A stretch of 64,000 nucleotides of DNA, from assembly GCA_038321965.1 (NCBI GenBank), contig JBBQFL010000003.1, forward strand, positions 117,061 to 181,060, in the 5' to 3' direction. The notes under the pieces are model-generated. The model worked only from the letters and a program-made list of their open reading frames with translations. It did not search any database and was not told the origin of the DNA. The DNA comes from UKL13-2 sp038321965 (GTDB lineage Bacteria; Pseudomonadota; Gammaproteobacteria; Burkholderiales; Usitatibacteraceae). Made by a program: the position numbers and the translations under genes. Shown piece by piece: positions 53,823 to 61,289 of the stretch. Position 1 is the stretch's first letter. Each line of letters begins with the position of its first letter.

Positions 53823-53890
53823 AAACACTAGCACTGGCGCGCCTTTCGGAGCAAAATTGCCTCGAGGTGCTCGCCAAATATAGTGCTTTT
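53823..53890. repeat. palindromic intergenic repeat, copy C
   Basis: The left arm AAACACTAGCACTGGCGCGC is followed by CTTTCGGAGCAAAA; the right arm is a weaker inverted copy ending TAGTGCTTTT. It lies in the purM-purN gap, about 30 bp before the purN start. Confidence 0.8.
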
Positions 53891-53919
53891 GCTTTGTACA
53901 CTATCTTAGGGCGAAGTAA

Positions 53920-54573
53920 ATGAAATCGATCGTCATCCTGATTTCGGGTCGCGGCTCGAATATGGAGGCGATCCTGGATGCACGCTTGCGACTCGAGATT
54001 AAAGCCGTCATCAGCAACCGTCCGGACGCAGCAGGACTGATAGCCGCATCGCAAAGAGGTTTCGCCACTTTGGTTGTGGACCACAAAGCGCACGCCACAC
54101 GCGAAGGCTTTGATGCTGCGCTTGCGGAAGCAATTGAAAATCTCGCACCGGATTTCATTGTCCTGGCAGGTTTCATGCGCGTGCTTACGAATAGTTTTGT
54201 GAGCCGTTTCACTGGGCGAATTCTCAATATTCACCCATCGCTTTTGCCCGCGTTTCCAGGATTGCACACTCACCGTCAGGCACTTGGTTCAGGGGTAAGA
54301 ATCCACGGCGCGACGGTTCATTTCGTGACACCTGAGCTGGATCACGGGCCAATCGTTGTACAGGCTGCAGTCCCGGTACTACCGGACGACGACGAGAGTT
54401 CGCTTGCGCGTCGCGTGTTGGCAGCTGAGCACCTAATTTATCCACAAACGCTTCGATGGCTTGCAGCGGATCGCCTCTGGCTAAATGCAAACGGTGTCGT
54501 CGAGATACGCGGCTTGAACGTTCCATCCGCTAGTGGCCAACAACTCCTCCTCGTACCGAAAGAACTAGCTTGA
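53920..54573 (+). CDS. purN: phosphoribosylglycinamide formyltransferase
   Basis: PurN formylates GAR using 10-formyl-THF. 217 aa; VILISGRGSNMEAIL, the catalytic Asn/His/Asp in NIHPSLLPAFPG and LDHGPIVVQAAVP. It overlaps the next gene by one base (TGATG), so it leads a chain of purN and two DUF3108 genes. Confidence 0.96.
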   Translation: MKSIVILISGRGSNMEAILDARLRLEIKAVISNRPDAAGLIAASQRGFATLVVDHKAHATREGFDAALAEAIENLAPDFIVLAGFMRVLTNSFVSRFTGRILNIHPSLLPAFPGLHTHRQALGSGVRIHGATVHFVTPELDHGPIVVQAAVPVLPDDDESSLARRVLAAEHLIYPQTLRWLAADRLWLNANGVVEIRGLNVPSASGQQLLLVPKELA

Positions 54574-55307
54574 TGCGGTCGTTCAAAAAATTCTCGACAT
54601 CAATGTTGTCAGCAGTTTTCGTACTGCTTGGCTCCGCGGGTACCTCAGGTCTCACACTCGCCGAAGCTGCAACGCCGTCGATGGTTAAGGCCAGCTACCG
54701 AATCTACAAGGCCGGCTTGTTCATCGGTACGGTGGAAGAACAATTCACACGCGACGGTGACAATTACCGAATAGTCTCGCAGACCGAGACCGCCGGGCCG
54801 CTTCGTATTTTCCTTCGCGACCAGTTAACCATTACCTCCGAAGGTATGGTGGGATCCACGGGTCTTAAACCAGCCCGCTATCAGTTTGTGCGCCGCGATG
54901 ACCAGAAGAAAAATATCTTTGCTGAATTTGATTGGAACAAGCAGCAGATTTTCTCGCACCATGCAGCAGAATCCGAGAGCTTCGATCTTCCCGCCGACAC
55001 ACAGGACCGAATTTCAGCGATGTATCAGTTCATGTTCAGCAAGCCTACTTCGAGCGAGGTCAGTGTCTGGATGAGTCAGGGTAAAAAAGCTGAGTTCTAT
55101 CGCTATCGTAAACAAGGAGAAGCAAACCTGACGGTAAATGGCGCAAGTACTCCAACGGTGTATTACGCCCGCGATGCAAAGGCCGGAGAATCCAAAGCCC
55201 ATCTTTGGCTTGCGAAGGAGAGGTATTTTTTGCCGGTAAAAATCGTGTTCGAGGAAGGCAATGGCTCGACACTCGAACAGATGCTGGTTTCGATACAAAC
55301 CAGATAA
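54573..55307 (+). CDS. secreted DUF3108 protein (first copy)
   Basis: A 244 aa periplasmic protein with a signal peptide (hydrophobic 11-28) and a DUF3108 beta-rich domain (YRIYKAGLFIGTVEE, IFAEFDWNKQQIFSHH, HLWLAKERYFLPVKIVFEE). Family function is not known; outer-membrane or lipid context is suspected. TGATG overlap with purN and TAATG overlap with the next gene show tight coupling. No membrane segment beyond the signal. Confidence 0.85.
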   Translation: MRSFKKFSTSMLSAVFVLLGSAGTSGLTLAEAATPSMVKASYRIYKAGLFIGTVEEQFTRDGDNYRIVSQTETAGPLRIFLRDQLTITSEGMVGSTGLKPARYQFVRRDDQKKNIFAEFDWNKQQIFSHHAAESESFDLPADTQDRISAMYQFMFSKPTSSEVSVWMSQGKKAEFYRYRKQGEANLTVNGASTPTVYYARDAKAGESKAHLWLAKERYFLPVKIVFEEGNGSTLEQMLVSIQTR

Positions 55308-56491
55308 TGTCTTGCTGGACGCTCGTCGCACTGCCAAGAGCACTTCGCGAGCTGGTTTGGTCGCCGACCCGGCGACTGATAGTGCTTGCATTGACCTTGT
55401 CGCTCATGTTTCACGCAATCGTGACGGTCAGCACCTCTGGTTGGCTCGGGGTATGGCAAGAGCCCCGCAAACAGCAATTCGACGCATATTTGGCGCCTGC
55501 GACTCCGTTGGAACCAATTGTTACCGGCGCCAATTTGACCCCACCCGCAGCGTCAACCACGTCGAACGTCGCACGCCGACGCGTGACCAAACCACGAATC
55601 ACGGCACGATCGAGCGCAAATTTCCGTCCTCCTGAAAACGCCATTGCCGTCGACGGGCTACCGGGCGTTGTGCGCGAGGAAGGGCTGTCAACAACTGGGG
55701 AGTCTGGAAGTGGGCTCGGCGAGGCAAGCGCGACACAGCCCGCGTCTGCGCCCCCTGCCGTCGTCTCCGAGCCCATACCTCTGACGGCCTCGCCAGCTTC
55801 GCCGGTAATCGAGTTGCCGCCACCGATTGTAGAAGCGGCCCCAGTTGCCGAGCTTCCTCGCCGCGTATCGATTTCATACGACGCCACGACCGCCGTCGCT
55901 GACGGCGTTGCTCACTACACCTGGAAACGCGACGCCGAGAAATACACGTTTGAAAGTACCATTCAGGCGTCCGGATTCTTCGTAAACATGTTTGCCGGGA
56001 CCATTACGCAACAAAGTAGTGGCACCGTAACGACCAACGGGATAGTGCCAGTTCGGTTCAGCATTCGTCGGGGCGATAAACCGCCGGAAACCGCAGAATT
56101 CGACCGCCCCAGGGGGAAAGTCAGACTCTCGCGTGAGTCAGAGACACGTGAACTCGACATGCCACCGAAATTGCAGGACACGCAGAGTTTCCTGTTTCAA
56201 CTTGCCGTCGAAGCGCCAAAGCTAAAAACCCCCGATGACAGGATTGAAATCTGGGTGACAAATGCCCGGGGACTCAATCAGTACGTCTTCAAGAAAGTTG
56301 GCGAAAGTACGATTGAAACACGGCTTGGAAGCGTCGAAACCATTCATTTGGTTCGCGAAACCGCAGAAGTCCGTGACACTTATGAGGCTTGGTTATCACC
56401 CAAACATCATTATTTGCCAGTCAAGCTAAAATTCTATCTTGACCGCTTCCCAGCGGAATTGATTGCGACAACCATCACCTCTACCCCATAA
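55307..56491 (+). CDS. membrane-anchored DUF3108 protein (second copy)
   Basis: A 394 aa protein with an N-terminal transmembrane segment (about 23-43, RLIVLALTLSLMFHAIVTV), a Pro/Ala/Ser-rich linker (about 60-185) and a C-terminal DUF3108 domain (YTWKRDAEKYTFESTIQASG, AEFDRPRGKVRLS, HYLPVKLKFYLDRFP). The layout resembles TonB-like anchors with a long flexible linker, which suggests it spans part of the periplasm. It overlaps the preceding paralogue by one base. Confidence 0.85.
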   Translation: MSCWTLVALPRALRELVWSPTRRLIVLALTLSLMFHAIVTVSTSGWLGVWQEPRKQQFDAYLAPATPLEPIVTGANLTPPAASTTSNVARRRVTKPRITARSSANFRPPENAIAVDGLPGVVREEGLSTTGESGSGLGEASATQPASAPPAVVSEPIPLTASPASPVIELPPPIVEAAPVAELPRRVSISYDATTAVADGVAHYTWKRDAEKYTFESTIQASGFFVNMFAGTITQQSSGTVTTNGIVPVRFSIRRGDKPPETAEFDRPRGKVRLSRESETRELDMPPKLQDTQSFLFQLAVEAPKLKTPDDRIEIWVTNARGLNQYVFKKVGESTIETRLGSVETIHLVRETAEVRDTYEAWLSPKHHYLPVKLKFYLDRFPAELIATTITSTP

Positions 56492-56543
56492 TGTCGGGTT
56501 GAAGCAACCATAAAAGCGCATCCCTCAGCGCCATACTTTCCTG

Positions 56544-57803
56544 ATGTCATTTACTCCCGCTCAATTCAATACGCTGGTCGAAGCGCTGACAATCGTATTG
56601 CCCCTCAATTCGCCAGCAGACGTACAGCTGAAGCGATTTTTCAAGGAACACGCCAAGCTTGGCGTGCGCGACCGCGCAATCATTGCGGAAACGGTTTACG
56701 CTGTTTTGCGGCATCGGCGTGCCATCGAAGCAATCGCGACTGATGGCGTACCGCGCAAGATGGCCTTGTTGGCGCTTACGCGCTACCAGGGGATGAGTTC
56801 GCGCGAATTGACGAACGTACTGAAGAAAGCCGAAGTAACCTGGCTCGCCGATAGCAAGTCATTCGTTCCCAAGAAGACCTCGTTGGGTATTGAGGCGGAG
56901 TTGCCCGATTGGGTCGTTGCGCACCTCAAAGTCAACATGAACGACAAAGAAATCCTGGCGCTGGGCCGCAGCATGATGAATCCAGCGCCGCTCGACTTGC
57001 GCGTAAATACGGCAAAAGCCAAGCGCGACGCCGTCATGAAACTTTTGCAACGCGATGGCATCGTCTGTGCAGCGACACCGTGGTCGCCAATTGGAATTCG
57101 CCTGGAAACCAAAGTTGCATTGTCAAAACATCCCGCGTTCCTCGAGGGATTTATCGAGGTGCAGGACGAAGGTAGTCAGCTACTTGGCATGCTGATGGAG
57201 CCCAAACGCAGCGAAATGGTGGTGGATTTTTGTGCCGGAGCTGGCGGAAAATCACTATTACTAGCCGCGATGATGGGCTCCACCGGTCGCGTTTACGCCA
57301 TGGATGTTTCGGAAAAACGGCTAACCAATCTCGGCCCTCGTCTGAAGCGCTCAGGCCTTTCCAACGTGATGCCGCAAAAAATCGATTCAGAAAACGATAC
57401 GAAGATCAAACGGCTCGCGGGTAAGATCGACCGTGTACTGGTTGATGCCCCCTGCACCGGTCTTGGTACCTTGCGGCGGAATCCCGATCTAAAGTATCGC
57501 CAGAGCGAACAAGCGCTGGCAGAACTGAATGTGAAACAGGCGTCAATTCTGCAATCTGCTGCGCGACTGGTGAAGCCAGGCGGCAGATTGGTCTATGCAA
57601 CTTGCAGCTTCCTCACAGAAGAGAACGAGACGATTGTCGAGGCATTTCTGGCCAAGCATCCTCAGTTCAAACTTGTCGACGTGAACAAGATATTTGAGAG
57701 ACTGAAAGTACCGCTGAAGAATCAAGGTATTTATTTCCGCTTGAGCCCCCAGCAACACGCGACAGACGGCTTCTTCGCTGCCGTGATGGAACGCGCTAAA
57801 TAG
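56544..57803 (+). CDS. RsmB/NOP-family RNA m5C methyltransferase
   Basis: A 419 aa rRNA methyltransferase of the RsmB/NOL1 family. A NusB-like N-terminal helical region (KRFFKEHAKLGVRDRAIIAE) is followed by the Rossmann SAM domain (VVDFCAGAGGKSLLLAA) and catalytic Cys residues in DAPCTGLGTLRRNPD and YATCSFLTEEN. It probably makes m5C in rRNA. The specific position is not claimed, and a tRNA target is also possible. Confidence 0.9.
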   Translation: MSFTPAQFNTLVEALTIVLPLNSPADVQLKRFFKEHAKLGVRDRAIIAETVYAVLRHRRAIEAIATDGVPRKMALLALTRYQGMSSRELTNVLKKAEVTWLADSKSFVPKKTSLGIEAELPDWVVAHLKVNMNDKEILALGRSMMNPAPLDLRVNTAKAKRDAVMKLLQRDGIVCAATPWSPIGIRLETKVALSKHPAFLEGFIEVQDEGSQLLGMLMEPKRSEMVVDFCAGAGGKSLLLAAMMGSTGRVYAMDVSEKRLTNLGPRLKRSGLSNVMPQKIDSENDTKIKRLAGKIDRVLVDAPCTGLGTLRRNPDLKYRQSEQALAELNVKQASILQSAARLVKPGGRLVYATCSFLTEENETIVEAFLAKHPQFKLVDVNKIFERLKVPLKNQGIYFRLSPQQHATDGFFAAVMERAK

Positions 57804-57837
57804 CCGATTACTAGCATTTCTGCTTGTCTGTGTCATC

Positions 57838-59148
57838 GTGCAAAATCTTTCACAGAATTTCGATTCGCTGATTAGCCAGTTCGGCACGCCGCCGGGTTGG
57901 ATTCAGCTTGGGATCGTCGCGCTCGGTTTTGCAGTTGCTTGGGTTGTGGCAAGGCTGATACGCGGGAGGATTCCCGGAGGTTTGGAACCTGGGGCACTGA
58001 AAATTGGCGCAGGCAGCGCACAGCGCCTATTACTTCCTTTACTGGCGCTCGTCGTCATCTGGCTCGGCAAGATTGCCTGCGCGAAGTGGCAGCCGGTGCC
58101 AATTCTGAGTGTTGCCGTCTTGCTAGTTGCGGCATTTGCCACGATCAGGCTTACGCTATACCTGACCCGTCATCTTTTCCCAAGCAGCCCATTATTGAAG
58201 GCTTCTGAACGGGCCGTCGCGTTTGCAGTTTGGGCGGTCGCCGCTTTATATCTCACAGGATTGCTTCCTGAAATCGGCGCGGCGCTTGACGATATCAGTT
58301 TCGTTTTTAGTGGCAAGAAAATCACCATGCTGCTGGTGATCCACGCCATGCTGTCTCTATTGCTCACTCTTTTCATCACGCTGTCCGTTTCGATCATCAT
58401 TGAAAACCGGGTGATGGGGGCGAAGAGTCTTGATACCAGCATGCGTGTCTTTGCCGGCAAGCTGGTACGCGCATTTGCGTTTGTGGTTGCTTTCCTCATC
58501 GCTCTGCCGCTGTTGGGTATTGACATTACTGCACTGTCGGTTTTTGGCGGCGCGCTAGGTGTAGGGTTAGGGCTCGGACTTCAAAAGATCGCGAGCAATT
58601 ACGTAAGTGGCTTCGTGATTCTGCTCGATCGATCCATTCGACCTGGCGACCTGGTAACCATCAATGATCGCCATGGCGTCGTATCCGATATCCGGGCTCG
58701 CTACACGGTCGTGCGCGGACTGGATGGGACCGAAGCCATCATTCCGAATGACAGCATCATCGGCAATATGCTGTTGAATCATACTTACACCGACCGTGTG
58801 GTTGCGGTCAAAGCAACCGTGAGCGTTTCCTTTCAGAGCGATTTGGAAAAGGCGCTTGCGCTTTTATTGGCTGCGGGCAAATCTCAGGCGCGCGTGCAGG
58901 AAACACCTGCGCCGTCAGTCATGATCAAGAATATTGGAGACAATGGTATTGAGCTCGAACTCACCGTCTGGATTCGTGATGCCGAGGAAGGTCAGGGATC
59001 ACTACGCTCAGGAATTTATCTTGATATGTTGCGTGCGTTCCGGAAGGAGGGCGTTGAAATACCGTTTCCACAACGCGAAGTCCGCGTGATGCCAGCGAAT
59101 GAAGCGGGCGCCACAAACATCGAATTACGCGCTACGAAAAATCAGTAA
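57838..59148 (+). CDS. MscS-family mechanosensitive channel
   Basis: A 436 aa MscS-like channel with five or six transmembrane segments and a C-terminal cytoplasmic part. The pore-lining helix is FGGALGVGLGLGLQKIASNY, and the beta domain VTINDRHGVVSDIRARYTVV follows directly. GTG at 57838 is the first usable start, about 35 bp after the methyltransferase. Longer N-terminal part than E. coli MscS (286 aa). Confidence 0.93.
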   Translation: MQNLSQNFDSLISQFGTPPGWIQLGIVALGFAVAWVVARLIRGRIPGGLEPGALKIGAGSAQRLLLPLLALVVIWLGKIACAKWQPVPILSVAVLLVAAFATIRLTLYLTRHLFPSSPLLKASERAVAFAVWAVAALYLTGLLPEIGAALDDISFVFSGKKITMLLVIHAMLSLLLTLFITLSVSIIIENRVMGAKSLDTSMRVFAGKLVRAFAFVVAFLIALPLLGIDITALSVFGGALGVGLGLGLQKIASNYVSGFVILLDRSIRPGDLVTINDRHGVVSDIRARYTVVRGLDGTEAIIPNDSIIGNMLLNHTYTDRVVAVKATVSVSFQSDLEKALALLLAAGKSQARVQETPAPSVMIKNIGDNGIELELTVWIRDAEEGQGSLRSGIYLDMLRAFRKEGVEIPFPQREVRVMPANEAGATNIELRATKNQ

Positions 59149-59253
59149 ATTAATTGTTTCCAAATCAATGGATTACACTTTTTCACAGTCGGCAACGTCG
59201 ATTCGGCGTAAACTGCCCCAACATTAAGTTGAATCCTTTTTACTGGAGTTCTC

Positions 59254-60465
59254 TTGCTATCTATCCCTGATTTCATTGCGACAGGCCTGATTGACCTGCC
59301 TTGGTGGGGCTATGTCGTTGTGACTATTGCACTTACCCACGTCACCATTGCTGCGGTGACGATTTACCTGCACCGCGCACAGGCACATCGCGGGTTGGAC
59401 TTGCATGCAATACCAAGTCATTTCTTTCGTTTCTGGCTGTGGCTCACCACCGGACAGGTTACAAAAGAGTGGGTTTCAATTCACCGCAAGCATCACGCCA
59501 AGTGTGAGACTGCTGAAGATCCACACAGCCCACAAATTTATGGCATCAAGAAAGTCGTCACGCAAGGTGCTGAGCTCTATCGCATCGAGTCGAAAAAAGC
59601 CGAAACGATGGACAAGTATGGTTACGGCACGCCTGACGACTGGATGGAGCGCAACGTCTACGCCGCATTTAGCTGGCAAGGCGTAGGTCTGATGCTGGTT
59701 ACCAATCTGATCTTGTTTGGCCCTGTTGGCGGCGCAATCTGGGCGGCGCAAATGATCTGGATTCCGTTTCATGCGGCCGGCATCATCAACGGCGTCGGTC
59801 ACTATTGGGGTTATCGCCACTACACAGTCAACGATACCAGCACCAACATAACGCCGATCGCATTCTGGATCGGTGGCGAAGAATTGCACAACAACCATCA
59901 TGCGTTTCCGACATCCGCTCGTTTCTCGATGCGCTGGTACGAGTTCGATTTAGGCTGGCTTTACATCAATGTCTTTTCTTTTCTGGGTTTGGCAAAAATC
60001 CGGAAAGTTGCGCCGCGCCCGCGTTTCAACATGGAAAAGGTAGTCTGCGACGCCGAGACATTGCAAGCCGTGATTGCACATCGCTACGAGATCGTCACCA
60101 AGTACACCAGAACGCTGAAATCCACATGTGCGGCAGAAATTGGGCGACTTCGCGCGGACGGCGTTTCGACATCGCTTACGGGTTTGCGTGAAGGCAAAGC
60201 GGTCAAACATTTCAGGCAATGGCTGAAAGCGGATGCCAACCAGCTAACAGCGGAGCAGCGCGCGAAACTCAATGAAACATTGCAATACAGTTCAGTATTA
60301 GAAACGGTTTACGCCTTTAGGCAGGAGCTTGCCAAACTTTGGGAGCGCTCAACGCTATCCAAAGAAGAACTGGTCGCCAAGCTGGAAGATTGGTGCCGTC
60401 GCGCGGAGGCCACAGGCATCGCCCAACTGCAGCAGTTTTCGCGGCAGTTGCGTAGTTACGCATAA
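59254..60465 (+). CDS. acyl-CoA/acyl-lipid fatty acid desaturase
   Basis: A 403 aa membrane di-iron desaturase. Three His boxes are present: HRAQAHR, HRKHH, HNNHH. About four transmembrane segments are in the first 240 residues; the last 150 residues are helical and charged, a long C-terminal extension of unknown use. The TTG start is supported by GGAG six bases upstream and by the family N-terminus. It would introduce a double bond into membrane acyl chains, useful at low temperature. Confidence 0.92.
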   Translation: MLSIPDFIATGLIDLPWWGYVVVTIALTHVTIAAVTIYLHRAQAHRGLDLHAIPSHFFRFWLWLTTGQVTKEWVSIHRKHHAKCETAEDPHSPQIYGIKKVVTQGAELYRIESKKAETMDKYGYGTPDDWMERNVYAAFSWQGVGLMLVTNLILFGPVGGAIWAAQMIWIPFHAAGIINGVGHYWGYRHYTVNDTSTNITPIAFWIGGEELHNNHHAFPTSARFSMRWYEFDLGWLYINVFSFLGLAKIRKVAPRPRFNMEKVVCDAETLQAVIAHRYEIVTKYTRTLKSTCAAEIGRLRADGVSTSLTGLREGKAVKHFRQWLKADANQLTAEQRAKLNETLQYSSVLETVYAFRQELAKLWERSTLSKEELVAKLEDWCRRAEATGIAQLQQFSRQLRSYA

Positions 60466-60486
60466 CTGTATATTGGCTCACTAGAG

Positions 60487-60511
60487 AACGCCCGCGAACG
60501 CGGGCGTTTCA
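60487..60511 (+). terminator. intrinsic terminator after the desaturase gene
   Basis: A 10-bp perfect stem AACGCCCGCG / CGCGGGCGTT with a two-base loop, followed by a short T-rich stretch (TTTCATTTTG). It lies 22 bp after the stop. Confidence 0.8.
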
Positions 60512-60549
60512 TTTTGTGCCAGTCGTTTCAATGTCAACTCAAAAAAGCA

Positions 60550-60580
60550 AAAAGCCCAGTCATCAACTGGGCTTTCTTAA
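60550..60580 (-). terminator. intrinsic terminator of the rpmB-rpmG transcript
   Basis: On the minus strand, a stem AAGCCCAGT / ACTGGGCTT with a five-base loop is followed by TTTTGCTTTTTT. It lies about 55 bp after the rpmG stop. Confidence 0.85.
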
Positions 60581-60633
60581 TTACCAACCATTTCGCCGCT
60601 TGCGTTGACACGCAAGGGCGAGGCAGTACGCGC

Positions 60634-60789
60634 TTATTTCAGCTTGGTTTCTTTATAAGCAACGTGCTTGCGAGCTTTGGGATCAAACTTCATGATCTCC
60701 ATTTTTTCAGGCATAGTTTTCTTGTTTTTGGTGGTCGTGTAGAAGTGACCCGTTCCAGCGGTCGATTCGAGTTTGATTTTTTCTCTCAT
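60634..60789 (-). CDS. rpmG: 50S ribosomal protein L33
   Basis: A 51 aa ribosomal protein read directly from the sequence: MREKIKLESTAGTGHFYTTT through the C-terminal HVAYKETKLK. It lacks the zinc-binding Cys pairs found in some L33 forms, so it is the zinc-free type. It starts 10 bp after the rpmB stop, in the standard rpmB-rpmG order. Confidence 0.97.
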   Translation of the reverse strand: MREKIKLESTAGTGHFYTTTKNKKTMPEKMEIMKFDPKARKHVAYKETKLK

Positions 60790-60799
60790 GATTCGCCCC

Positions 60800-61036
60800 T
60801 TAAATGGCTACGCCGCTGGCGCGCAGATCGGCCAGAACAGCATCAATGCCATTCTTGTCAATCGTACGAAGACCAGCGTTGGTCAGGCGCAGACGCACCC
60901 AACGGTTCTCAGATTCGACCCAGAAGCGGCGATACTGCAAATTTGGCAGAAAGCGACGCTTGGTTTTGTTATTTGCGTGGGAAACATTGTTGCCCACCAT
61001 TGGAGCTTTTCCAGTTACTTGGCAAACGCGTGCCAT
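60800..61036 (-). CDS. rpmB: 50S ribosomal protein L28
   Basis: A 78 aa ribosomal protein with the family start MARVCQVTGKAPMVGNNVSH and NLQYRRFWVESENRWVRLRL. A GAGGT ribosome-binding site precedes the ATG at 61036; upstream in-frame codons are rejected. Its leader lies in the 253-bp gap before the S9 peptidase gene, where I see no other gene. Confidence 0.97.
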   Translation of the reverse strand: MARVCQVTGKAPMVGNNVSHANNKTKRRFLPNLQYRRFWVESENRWVRLRLTNAGLRTIDKNGIDAVLADLRASGVAI

Positions 61037-61289
61037 AGTGCACCTCATTAAACTGTTAATAACGCGGACCGAAAATACCGGTTCCATTAATTGTTGATGT
61101 CTGCCAAGGCCAGAACTAAGTTACCCGAGCCAAGGACAGCCAAAAATTATACCAAAACCAAGCACTTGGCGCAACCTGCCAATCACGCCGCAATTAGGCA
61201 ACATGCTTACTGGCTACTGTCGGATTCGGAACGTCGCGCTTCTGCCACGCCAATGCCATGGCACTTGCCATGTTTGAGGCGTTTTCCAA

